From the NCBI GenBank assembly GCA_009602725.1, contig WELB01000053.1, positions 306,185 through 335,360 of the forward strand: DNA of 29,176 bases, written 5' to 3'. This DNA is from Spirogloea muscicola. Its lineage: Eukaryota > Streptophyta > Zygnematophyceae > Spirogloeales > Spirogloeaceae. The notes below the pieces were generated by a model. It ran no database searches and was not told the DNA's origin. It saw only the letters and a list, made by a program, of their open reading frames with translations. How positions within the stretch are numbered: position 1 is the stretch's first letter; each line of letters begins with the position of its first letter. Below are positions 8,820 through 18,100 of this stretch, one piece after another. The position numbers and the translations under genes were made by a program.

Positions 8820-8928
8820 AGCTCTTCCAAACACGGCAATGGCTGTGAGAAGAAGTGGCTCTCCCAATGGGGGCAAGGGCTGTGGAAAAAGTCAGCCCGA
8901 AAAGAAACGACAAAGGTTTGAAGGGACC
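8820..8928 (-). repeat. R1 interspersed repeat, copy 3 (nearly full length)
   Basis: It carries the whole consensus on the minus strand: a TTCAAACC(T)TTGTC start, GGGCTG...CAGCCC hairpin, GCCCCCATTGGG and an AAGAGCTGTTTCTT-like end. The hairpin loop is longer than in other copies, yet both stem arms are intact. Confidence 0.75.
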
Positions 8929-8930
8929 AA

Positions 8931-8964
8931 AAGGCCAGCCCAAAGGAATGTACGAGCCTTGAAG
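8931..8964 (-). repeat. R1 partial copy 3b
   Basis: The first third of R1 only (TACATTCCTTTGGGCTGGCC), directly abutting copy 3 in the same orientation. Confidence 0.55.
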
Positions 8965-9710
8965 AGCTGGGTGGCGCCAAATGCAAGATATTCGTCTCCA
9001 AGACGTCAGCAAGTGGGCGTTCAACAACCTCTAGTCAGCAAGTGCAAGTGAGAATAACTAGAGGGTGGAAAAGCGTCGCCCTGACGGAACCTGGAGACAC
9101 AGGAGGCGACCGGTACCTGCATCTTCGATCCCCTGGATAGGACCTCACGATGGGAGTTGCAGCTCGTTTCAGGGCTTTCAGGGAACAGTATGTCCATCAG
9201 TACACGAACAATGCCCAAGGCGACATGACATTGCCACCATTCCCACTGCGAAGGGGTCTCTTTCAAGAAAGGAGGGAAAGTGCGGGCTTGCAACGGTTCG
9301 CGTGGACGATTCCTTACCAGATGTTGCACAACTGGATCTCGTCAGCTTGTGAGCTATCAATGCCATCTTCTGACCTTCCTAGCAAGGCAACCAAGCACTG
9401 CCAAGGTGAAAATAAGAGAATGCCCTCGCTGGTGCTGGATCTGGTCCTTGAAGTGCACAAAAGCTTGCGTACCATCGATGTTGGATACATGCTGATCATG
9501 CACCACCCTCCTCTGTAACAGGACTCATTAGGAACTCGATCGTACAAGACGTGAGAAGGAGACAGCCGCTGCTGCCATCTGGTACGGTGTGTTGAGCCAC
9601 GCTTGCAAAAATTCATGGGGGTATCATCGGTGTTGCTATCTAGCGAAGAGACTTGATGGAATATGCAGCGAGCATCACACTGATCGGAGCAGAACACATC
9701 AGGCAGTGGA
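8965..9710. other. No gene supported
   Basis: A minus frame ends in LHLLTRGC-stop at 9021, echoing the LTRGY-stop end of the LINE tails, but its upstream part shows no match. The remainder has no recognisable domain or repeat. Confidence 0.35.
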
Positions 9711-9802
9711 GAAAGAAGAAGAAAGGACGCTTCCAGGAGAGGGCGGTGGCTGTGAGAGGCCAGCCCAGGAAAAAGACTGAACAAAGTTTGAAGGGGCTAA
9801 AG
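9711..9802 (-). repeat. R1 interspersed repeat, copy 4
   Basis: Minus-strand copy with AGCCCCTTCAAACTTTGTTC, then GGCTG-8 nt-CAGCC and a CTTTCTTCTTC end. It lies about 240 bases downstream of the kinase stop. Confidence 0.75.
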
Positions 9803-9946
9803 AATGCGGTAAGTGGAGAAAGGATGGGGGCTACAGTGATAGAAGAGCAGAAGTTGCTCACTATTTATAATGAATGCTTTTCAATGAGGTGGTGCCAGAA
9901 TTGTGGCAGAGAGGAGTCTGGGAACAATGCCTACTACAGTACAAGT

Positions 9947-9951
9947 TTACA
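9947..9951 (-). terminator. Possible TGTAA polyadenylation signal for the kinase
   Basis: TGTAA on the minus strand, 87 bases past the kinase stop at 10039. TGTAA is the usual signal in chlorophyte algae. A 5-mer is weak evidence by itself. Confidence 0.3.
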
Positions 9952-10038
9952 TCTCAGGGGGCGGCAGTGCCACTCGCTTCTAGGGGACTACAAAGCATCT
10001 TCTATAAATTTGCGGCATGAGGTGGGTGATCAACACTG

Positions 10039-11616
10039 TCATGGCACGCGGGTCAACACTAGGGTTGTGGAGGACTTGCTAGCACTGAATCCGAAGTCTT
10101 GCGCTGAGCTTGTCTGGAGGCTCAGCTTGTAACTGCTGCCAGTTTGCGAGTGGCAGGCAGCAGCGAAGGGGTTGTCTTCTTGCATCAAACACTCTGCAGC
10201 ACCTCCGACTTCTTCCAGCAGCCTCTTCTGGAGAGCCGCCGTTGCCGCGCGAAGACGCTCACGAAAGCGGGAGAGGATGTTGGGCTCGCAGGTGGCGACG
10301 TTCGCTGTCTCGTCCGCCGACTCGACCATCGAAGAGCCTGCCTGGGCAGCCTTGGCCTCCTCGACATCCGGTCCGCTGCTCGACGCCATGCGCGGCAGCT
10401 GGAAGGTGGAGCGCAGGGAGGCGGCGCAGGAGAGATGCAGCAACTGCTGCCGCAGCCACGTACTGTGGTACACCTCCTTAGCGGTGAAGCGCATGGCAGG
10501 GTCCGAGCGCAGCATCCCTTTGAGGAGGCTCTTGGCGTCGGCGCTGACCGAGGTCCAGGGCTCGCACTCGAAGTCGGGCTCGTTGCTGCAGATTGCGTCG
10601 TAGATGGCAGTGTCGGACTCGCCCCAGAAGGGCGGCACGCCGGAGAGCAGGACGTAAAGGATGACGCCCAGCGACCAAACGTCAGCCTCCACGCCGTGCG
10701 TGCCGAGGATGACCTCGGGCGCGACGTAGTACGGGGAGCCGACGAACTCGGCAAGGCGCTCGGCGCCGTCGAGGACCACCGCCAGCCCGAAGTCGGCGAT
10801 CTTGGCAACGTAGCGGCCGCGTGCCCCGGGCCGCTCGGCGAGCAGGATGTTCTCCGGCTTGAGGTCGCGGTGCACGATGCCGCAGGCGTGGAGCGCAACA
10901 ACGGTGGCGGCGACGTCGGCGAAGACGGCGGCGGCCTCCGGCTCGGAGAGCCGCCCGCGGGCCTCGATGTGGCGGAACAGTTCGCCGCCGGCGCAGAGCT
11001 CCATGACCAGGTGCACGCCGTCGGGGTCCTCGTACACGCCCTGCAGCGCGACGACGCCGCCGGGCGCCGCGCCGCCGGCCCGCCGCAGGATCGCCACCTC
11101 CCGCAGCACTGCCTGGCGCTCGCGCGGCGTCCCCAGCTCGCCCTTGTCCAGAGTCTTGCAGGCGTAGCGGCGGCCGTTGAGGTGGGAGGTGGCCTCGCGC
11201 ACGATGCCGAACTTGCCGCGGCCCAGCTCGTCGCCCAGCGTGAAGTGCTGGGCGAGGAGCGGCGTGCCGGCGGGCAGGACCAGGTCGGCGGCGGCGGCGT
11301 CGGACCAGCTCTCGCGCCGCGGCCGCTTCTTGAACGGCAGCTTCCACGGCGGCAGCAGCGACGACGGCGGCGGCGGGGGCGGCGACGGCGGCGACAGCTG
11401 CGGCACTCGCGCAATTAATCAGTGTCCAGTTAAACGAGGGGTATGTCTTCGTGAATCTACTAGAACACCAAGGATATCGAATTCTACTCTACGTAAAATT
11501 GCTAAAGTACGATAAAGTAATCGTATGCAAGTCATCGCTGACATTCCCGGAGAAGGTCACAACTTACAAGAACACTCTGTTGTGGGCGCGGCGGCGGCGG
11601 CGGCGGCGGAGCGGGG
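10039..11616 (-). CDS. PEPRK/PPCK-like Ser/Thr protein kinase (first exon cut by gap)
   Basis: The main exon (10039-11397) encodes a complete protein kinase domain: glycine loop GRGKFG, catalytic lysine in YACK, alpha-C glutamate in [18 protein letters not shown], and the APE equivalent in YYVAPE. The order and wording resemble, from memory, the plant PEP-carboxylase-kinase-related branch of the CDPK/SnRK superfamily. There are no EF hands or autoinhibitory helix; about 130 C-terminal residues are Ala/Ser-rich with no known domain. No ATG precedes the domain: a GTG at 11404-11406 is preceded by an in-frame TGA four codons upstream. An acceptor (GCCGCAG) at 11398 and a strong donor (GTAAGT on the minus strand, 11562-11567) imply an upstream exon ending at 11568, which runs GC-rich into the gap at 11617. 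Residues before the domain are proline-rich. The kinase call is secure; the subfamily is probable. Confidence 0.85.
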
Positions 11617-11981
11617 NNNNNNNNNNNNNNNNNNNNNNNNNNNNNNNNNNNNNNNNNNNNNNNNNNNNNNNNNNNNNNNNNNNNNNNNNNNNNNNNNNNN
11701 NNNNNNNNNNNNNNNNNNNNNNNNNNNNNNNNNNNNNNNNNNNNNNNNNNNNNNNNNNNNNNNNNNNNNNNNNNNNNNNNNNNNNNNNNNNNNNNNNNNN
11801 NNNNNNNNNNNNNNNNNNNNNNNNNNNNNNNNNNNNNNNNNNNNNNNNNNNNNNNNNNNNNNNNNNNNNNNNNNNNNNNNNNNNNNNNNNNNNNNNNNNN
11901 NNNNNNNNNNNNNNNNNNNNNNNNNNNNNNNNNNNNNNNNNNNNNNNNNNNNNNNNNNNNNNNNNNNNNNNNNNNNNNNNN
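11617..11981. other. Assembly gap (365 N)
   Basis: The gap is flanked by a GCG-repeat on the left and a run of nine C on the right, a difficult-to-sequence GC-rich stretch. It probably hides the start codon and promoter of the kinase gene. Confidence 0.99.
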
Positions 11982-12020
11982 CCCCCCCCTCCCTCCTGCC
12001 TAGCCCTGTGGCTAATGGAT

Positions 12021-12092
12021 GGAAACAGCTCTTATAGTTTACGGCAAAGGCTGTCTGTGAGAGGCCCAGCCCAAAAGAATGTACAAGGTTGA
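12021..12092 (-). repeat. R1 interspersed repeat, copy 5
   Basis: Minus-strand copy with ACCTTGTACATTCTTTTGGG, then GGCCTCTCACAG and an AAGAGCTGTTTCC end. It begins 40 bases after the assembly gap. Confidence 0.7.
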
Positions 12093-12119
12093 TTAATTGT
12101 CATGTATTTGAAACAAACG

Positions 12120-12210
12120 AGGGCCAAAATGACCAAGTACAAAGGCAAGCACATCTAATGCCGTACGTCACCCACAGCAGCAGGTCTTAAAGGTGTTCAT
12201 GACCCGCTAA
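12120..12210 (-). mobile_element. LINE 3'-UTR fragment
   Basis: Shares GACCAAGTACAAAGGCAAGC and the following GTACGTCA..CAGCAG..GACCCGCT positions with the tails at 6185 and 28651, in the same orientation. No ORF part remains. Confidence 0.5.
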
Positions 12211-12234
12211 TGGGGGATAGTTAGCGCTTCCCCT

Positions 12235-12317
12235 GGCCCCCTTCTCCTACTTTGTTCCTCATTTTTTGGGCTGGTTTTTTTTAGCCCCTATCCTCAATTG
12301 GCGAGCCCTTTCTTCTA
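12235..12317 (+). repeat. R1 interspersed repeat, copy 6
   Basis: First of four plus-strand copies in a row. It has a GGGCT...AGCCC stem around a T-run loop and keeps GGCGAGCCCTTTCTTCT at its end. Confidence 0.65.
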
Positions 12318-12464
12318 GTTTTCGCACTCGTAACTACTGAGTGGTCCATCCTCCCACGTTCTGACTCTGATCTGCTGTTGCTCACACGTGGATACTGAGC
12401 AGCCATCTGCATCTCCCTCTGCACCATCTTGCACTTTGTAGTGTAGTCCTTTTTCAGCACCTCT

Positions 12465-12545
12465 TTCTTTGGCTTTGAACATTGTCCATTCTTTTTGGGT
12501 TGGCTTTGCCAGCCCCTCTTCTCAATGGGCGAGCACCTTCTTCTG
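12465..12545 (+). repeat. R1 interspersed repeat, copy 7
   Basis: It has TTGTCCATTCTTTTTGGG. Its stem reads GGTTGG/CCAGCC, still able to pair through one G-T wobble, and it ends GGGCGAGCACCTTCTTC. Confidence 0.7.
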
Positions 12546-12621
12546 ACATAGCATCTTCAGGCCCCTTCGTAAACAGTCGTGAACAACCTCTTCATGCACC
12601 TCGCCGGCTTATTAAATAGGA

Positions 12622-12639
12622 ATATATATATTATATATA
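12622..12639 (+). repeat. AT dinucleotide microsatellite
   Basis: ATATATATATTATATATA between R1 copies 7 and 8. Confidence 0.8.
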
Positions 12640-12702
12640 GCAGCTCTTTGAAGTGAATGTCCTACATGGTCCTTGCTTATTGATGTCTTTCTCAGCGCTT
12701 TC

Positions 12703-12785
12703 CGGCCCCTCTTGACATTGTCAACTCTCCTCGGTCTGGCTGCTCACAGCCCTCGCCCCCTTTTGGGCGAGCCACTTTCTCCTTT
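12703..12785 (+). repeat. R1 interspersed repeat, copy 8 (best two-hairpin example)
   Basis: It contains GGCTG-CTCA-CAGCC directly followed by CTCGCCC-6 nt-GGGCGAG, two perfect stems in tandem. It starts GGCCCCTCTTGACATTGTC. Confidence 0.75.
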
Positions 12786-12827
12786 TCTTTTGATGTCAGC
12801 AGCCGCGTTCTTCTTTCTTATTAGTTT

Positions 12828-12910
12828 GGCCCCTTCGAACCTTGTCAAAGTTTTTTGGGCTGGCTTCTCACAGCACTTGGCCCCATTGGCAGAGCCGCTT
12901 CTTTCTTATT
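12828..12910 (+). repeat. R1 interspersed repeat, copy 9
   Basis: It starts GGCCCCTTCGAACCTTGTC (the reverse strand reads GGTTCGAAGGGG, like a polymerase III B box). Then come GGGCTGGCTTCTCACAGC and GAGCCGCTTCTTTC. Confidence 0.75.
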
Positions 12911-13070
12911 CTCTTTCCCCCGAGCGCCCGGGCCAAGCCCCTGTCTTGCCACAGGGCGTCGACTGCCATATAACGTCGACAAGTCAAATCAGTACCGAAG
13001 TAGGCGACAAATAAGCCTGTACGTGGTGGCCACGCAAAAAAGAAAAGCAAGCGCGGCCAGATTAACTGGT

Positions 13071-13118
13071 GCCTGGGAGAGGCCAGCCCAAACGAATGGA
13101 CAAGGTCTGAAGAGGAGG
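13071..13118 (-). repeat. R1 interspersed repeat, copy 10 (partial)
   Basis: Minus-strand fragment with GACCTTGTCCATTCGTTTGG then GCTGGCCTCTCCCAGG; the distal half is missing. Confidence 0.6.
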
Positions 13119-13919
13119 TGGAAAGCAGGTTTGCGAGGAGTTCAGGAACTACACTGACATTGAATGAAAAACAGCCGGGGAGAAAATTACAGAATATGAG
13201 TAACCAAGAGATAGCGTGATTAGCAATCTAGGACTTAGGATGGATGAATATTCTCTCTAGTAAAACAGGTCGAGGGACACGGCACAAGCAAAGTATGTGA
13301 ACAAGAGACTGACATGAGCCAAATAGTACCTTCAGAGAGGGTTTCCCATGCGAACGGTAACAGAATGGGGTACCCTCAGAGAGAGTTTCAAGAGAAATAG
13401 TAACGGATCGTAATGGAAATGTACCTGCGGATCAATGATAGGGGACAGTGACAGCGTTTTGGGCACTAACCTTGATAACCGATCCTAGCTGGAAATGTCC
13501 AGAGGACAAACTCCCACGAAACTCAGTGACAAGGACAAGATGCAAATAGAGCAATCTCAGGATGCAGATAGATGCAGTCGCACAATGAGAGTCGCTTGCG
13601 CATACCAGTTGAGACTTTCCTAACATCCAAGGTTGGGCTTGGATGCAATTTCGTACAAAGTCGCGGTATTGCTGCTTCCCAAGTGCGCGCCGGTCTGACG
13701 CGGCCGATGCGGGGCTCCTCGGGGTTAGGCTCTCTGCGGAGGTTGCGGCTCGTGCCTGTGTCCACGCCTTTTTTGGTGTGGCCCTGGACGCGCGCGTGCT
13801 ACGCTTGCTGGGCAACAGCAGCGGCGGCGGCGGCAGCGGCAGCGGCGGCGGCCAAGGTTGGCAACAGCCAAAGGGAGAGATTCGGTTCGCGGCAGAATGA
13901 CTTGGGGTAGAAGACTATC
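13119..13919. other. No gene supported; GC-rich island at 13640-13870
   Basis: An imperfect ~43-bp tandem duplication (GGTACCyTCAGAGAGrGTTTC) lies at about 13326-13415. The island 13640-13870 is open in several frames on both strands, with a GGC/AGC repeat at 13818-13853, but no frame shows a recognisable domain. It could be an exon of an unrecognised gene. Confidence 0.35.
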
Positions 13920-14837
13920 TCATTGATCGAAAGTGTTGTGGTTCACGAGGTTGGGGTATTGATGCCGGAGGAGGTCGATATGGTGGGCTGCCGCCTCGCG
14001 TGCCTGAGGGTCGATATCAAGGTAGATATAGCGAGCCACCTTAATGTGGCTTTGCATCGCGGCGTGTAGTCCATCTGCAGTACCCCCAAATATTTCCACC
14101 AGTAGTATGCCAGCAGGGGTTAAGGTCCAGTTAATCACACCATTGAAGAAATCCCCATATCTTCTACGACTTCGGTGCCCGCGATTGGGAAGCACATCCG
14201 AGCAGCCTTTATGCGCTCAAACTGCTTCTCCACCTCCAAACCGTGCAGATGTGGTCATGCCCAAATTAGGCGTTGGCATGTAAATCCTGATTGGCTGCTC
14301 AGGTGCTGACTGGCTTGACGAGGTGGATGCCAACTTCCGCTTGGTTGTCAAGCTCAGCACCAAAGGAGGAGGTAACGGAGGAGGCACAACTGGCGAACGG
14401 ACAGGAGGACGTACAGTAGGAGGATTGTCTGGCGTGGTGCCGTCCTCCCTTCTTGGAATATCTCCCTGCAATATCGATTTGCCTGTCTGCATTGGGAGAA
14501 ACAATTTCATCAGTAGCGGTTTCACTGTCTTGTGAAATGAGCTATTGTCGACCTGACCAGTATGTACTGGGATGTCAGTACACCTCCAGTCTTTAAGCAA
14601 AGGTAGCCTTACTTTAGTCGTCAGCCGCAAGTCGAAATGACAAGCAGCAGCAGCAATATATAGTCCAGCCGAAAGCCTGAGGAGGCAGCCAGGGCACGGA
14701 AAGAACACAGTTGCAAGGCCAGTGCCTGGCCTCGCTGCTGTGCAATACACAGGGCACTGATTTTGGATGCTTCCCTTGCTGCTGCTGCCATGAGACACTG
14801 CCCGTCCGCTGCTGATAGACAAGCCTCCGAGCCCCAA
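13920..14837 (-). pseudogene. Retroelement-like frame with cytosine-methyltransferase motif I/II fragment
   Basis: One minus frame runs from 14837 to 13920 with a single in-frame TGA at 14217-14219. The upstream part (206 residues) is featureless except for a Pro-rich linker. After the stop comes WTLTPAGILLVEIFGGTADG, resembling motif I (aDLFxGxGG, SAM-binding) of C5 cytosine methyltransferases. YIYLDIDPQAREAAAHH follows, resembling motif II (the acidic ribose-binding position, here LDIDP). The frame ends before motif IV (the PCQ catalytic cysteine), so it cannot methylate. From memory, similar 'FGGI.tGL...RYvYvD.d..Ar..A.hh...L...YP' segments occur in retrotransposon polyproteins of algae and other eukaryotes. 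No reverse transcriptase or integrase lies beside it here. Confidence 0.5.
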
Positions 14838-14869
14838 ACTCTTCCAGCAGAGGGCGATGGCTCAAGTGG

Positions 14870-14957
14870 CCGCTGGATGTGCTTGTCCGCTTCTGTTGGG
14901 CTGGCCTGTCACAGCCATCGCTAATCGCCACCTTGTCTTTCTGGAAGAAGAGCTCCG
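14870..14957 (+). repeat. R1 interspersed repeat, copy 11
   Basis: It has CTTGTCCGCTTCTGTTGGG, then GGCTG-8 nt-CAGCC and a GGAAGAAGAGCTC end. It lies about 75 bases upstream of the telo-box pair of RPN2. Confidence 0.7.
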
Positions 14958-15029
14958 TTGTCCAAACGCCCCCGGTGACGTGGTCTGCCGGTGGGACAAC
15001 TTGCTGGTAGGACCAGCACCTTCCCCATA

Positions 15030-15060
15030 CCCTAAACCTCGAAGACGTCCTAAACCCTAA
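15030..15060 (+). promoter_or_regulatory. Telo-box-like pair upstream of RPN2
   Basis: CCCTAAACC (15030-15038) and AAACCCTAA (15052-15060) lie 82-112 bases before the RPN2 ATG. AAACCCTAA is the plant telo-box, found in promoters of many ribosomal and housekeeping genes. A GC hairpin (GCCGCGC-8 nt-GCGCGGC, 15062-15083) follows in the presumed 5' UTR. Function here is inference. Confidence 0.45.
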
Positions 15061-15141
15061 CGCCGCGCGCTCCTCTGCGCGGCTCTCCCGGCGCCGGCGG
15101 GACTTGATAGTCGGGCGACGGCGGCGGCGGCGGCGGCCGCC

Positions 15142-18100
15142 ATGACGGTCGTCAGCAGCGCCAGCGGCCTGCTGGCCATGCTGGACGAGGAGCAGGACGC
15201 GCTCAAGGTGCACGCGCTCAAGAGCCTCGACGGCCTGGCGGACCAATTCTGGGCCGAGATCTCCGCCAACATCTCCAGCATGTGCGCTCCTTCGCCGCCC
15301 CCCGCCGCCGCCGCCGTCGCGCCCGCCGTGGAAGGCGGCTGGAATCCCGTTTGTCGTTGACGAGGCTTCGCTCCGCCGCTCGTCAGTCGAGCGGGGCTTC
15401 GCCGGCCGGCCCTGACCGCCGAGGCCCTCGGTGCGCGCAGCGAGAGCCTGTACGAGGACGAGGGCTTCGAGCGGCGGGACCTCGCCGCGCTGCTGGCCTC
15501 CAAGGTCAGTGCTTGCGCCTTTGCAGGACCAGAGTTCGATTCTCGGCAGCGGACATCGCCGGGCGCTGCGCTTTTTTGCTGTTGTCCAGCCGGTGGTTGT
15601 CGTGCTGCACCGGTCGTCATGCCGGTTGGTGCAACGCGACGTCAAGCAGCGCTCTCAGCCCGACGGCGGAGCGGGCGCCGTTGACGGCGGCGGCAGGTGT
15701 TCTACCACCTCGGCGAGCTCGACGACTCCCTCACATACGCCCTGGGCGCCGGCGCGCTCTTTGACGTCGCCGACGGCTCCGAGTATGTCCAGACGCTCGT
15801 TGGTGAGGCGCCTGCCGTCGTCCTTATGCTCATTGGTTCGCCTCAGCCGTGCAGGCTGATGATCAGTCACAAGACATGGCTCCGTGCACGGCAGGCCATA
15901 ACTGCTATAGATGAAGGCTTGTTACCATTGTCGAGTGGTTTGCAGCAAAGTGCATCGACGAGTACATCAGCCAGAGCGTCAAGGCGTCGGAGTCTGCGGA
16001 GGAGGCGCCGCCTGCGGACTCCCGCCTCGTGGCCATCGTGGAGAAGATGCTAGACAGGTCGCCGGGATGAACTTCTGGTGGTTGCAAGCTATCTGCTTCT
16101 CTGCTCCATCATACCCTGTCGTAGGATCGCCTAGTGTCTGGCCTTCTAGATAGGATGCTGGACTACCAGATGAGATGTAGAAGATACGATACAGAGGTTT
16201 CGTGTTGCATGCAGGTGCATGGATGATGGCCAGTTCCACCAGGCAGCAGGCATCGCCCTCGAGTGCCGGCGCTTGGACAAGCTAGAAGAGGCCATCCTAC
16301 GGAGCGATGATGTGTCCGCCATGCTCTCCTACTGCCTCCGCATTTCCCAGGACCTCGTCAAGCGGCGGGAATTTCGACATAAGGTTGAGTCAAGTGAATC
16401 GACTCTGGTCATTATTTAGTCTTAATATGGTGATTTTAATGTGTCTTAATGGGGCATAGCTTGGTTGTCTTAGGATGAACCATCGCCGCATGCAGGCTTG
16501 ATGTCTCACACTCATGCCTTTGGGAGAGGCTGCGCAGGTCCTTCGCACGCTGGTCAAGCTGTACCAGCAGTCCCACACGCCCGACTATGTCAACATCTGC
16601 CAGTGCCTCATGTTCCTCGATGACTCAGCCGCCATTGCGTCGATCCTGGACAATCTTCTGCAAGGAAGTCTGGTACTTTCTCATGGAACTTCAAGTCCCT
16701 TCCCTGTGGTTGTGTAGGCAATCTGGTCGTGGCTGGCTAGATAAGTGCTATGAGTGTCCTAAGTGGCTGGCTAGATAACATAGATAATTGGGTCAGCTTG
16801 ATCAAGTTACCTCCACATTACAGCACCTGACTCCATCGCACTGTGCATGGTAGCAATATCCACATTACATATCTTCCTTACTAAGTGTACTTCGCATCTG
16901 CTCTGTCTGCTGGAAGCTTTCATATATTTCAGCAATTTTGACGTTATGCATATCCATCTATTGTGTGTACATAGGAGGATACGCTGATGGCATACCAGGT
17001 TGCATTCGACCTCTTTGAGAACGAGTTTCAGCAATTCCTCCTTAATGTGCGGGATCGCTTACCAAACCCCCGTTCCGCTGCTCCAAGTGGACCCGGCCCT
17101 TCTCCCGCTCCCACCGACGCCCCCGAAGCATCGGCAGTCGAAGCTGAGGCCGAAGAGCCAGTGGCCATGGACACAGACGAGGCTGGTCGTGACAGCAGAC
17201 GACAGCATCTGGATGCATCCAACCTGGCGGTTATCGAGGACGCAGCTGCAGCTGTGAGAGCTGCAACCGAGCCTCCTGCAGCCACTGATGAGTCGACGAT
17301 GACGGCTACAGAGCCACCTGCTGCAAGTGCTGCAGAGCCTGCATCCACCACCTCCAACACTGGTAGCACGGCCCCGGCTTCCACCAGCGTGGACATGGAG
17401 CAGGAGGAGTCGCCAACATATGTCGAGCGCATGGCAAAGCTCAAGGCGATTCTCTCTGGCGATACACCCATCAGCCTTGTCCTGCAATTTCTGTACAGCC
17501 ATAATAAGTGAGCACCTGACGATGTCACAAATACTGTGCAAGGCAGAATGTACTTCTTGTGATCAAGCCACAAACAATCATGATTGAGTTTGAATGTGCT
17601 CACAGTTGGCGGGTTGTATTGGATCTCTATCTCTGTTTGTGAGTATGCTCTCGCTTGCTCAGGTATGATAACAAGCTGACAATTGCATCAATATTGTCAC
17701 GCATTGAGCATGCTGCCACTTACCATGCTGACACAACATTGTGACGCAATTGTAGAGCGGATCTGCTCATCCTCACCAACACCAAGCAAGCGGTGGAAAT
17801 GAGAAATATTGTGTGCCACAGCGCCACCATCTTTGCCAACGCTATAGTACATGCAGGCACTACAGTAGACACGTTCTTGCGTGATAATCTGGTGAGTGCT
17901 TGGCCTCTTGCCCAGGTTTGCGCATGGTTGGACTGTACATTGCATCAGGATCAGCCTTCTAATACAGTCTCTGAGGTGATGCCGTTATCAATCAAGTGCT
18001 TGATTGAGTGCAGGATTGGTTAAGTCGGGCGACCAACTGGGCAAAGTTCTGCGCGACAGCTGGTCTGGGCGTGATCCACAGGGGGCACTTGCAGCAGGGG

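Noticed and set aside
9021-9329. Minus frame ending HLHLLTRGC, like the LINE tails
   Set aside because: Only the last ten or so codons resemble the LINE end; the upstream protein and the 3' UTR do not match, so it is not called.
10144-11418. Long plus-strand open frame (424 codons) opposite the kinase
   Set aside because: It mirrors the third-position GC bias of the kinase gene, is Ala/Gly/Arg-rich and shows no domain; it is antisense shadow.
15525-15560. tRNA-like T-arm (AGAGTTCGATTCTCGG) in RPN2 intron 2
   Set aside because: The B-box-like loop is there but the stem has a mismatch, and no D-arm, anticodon arm or acceptor stem can be built around it.
14614-15645. 343-codon minus-strand frame overlapping the RPN2 start
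   Set aside because: Overlaps RPN2 exons 1 and 2 in antisense, is low-complexity Arg/Gly-rich, and has no recognisable domain.
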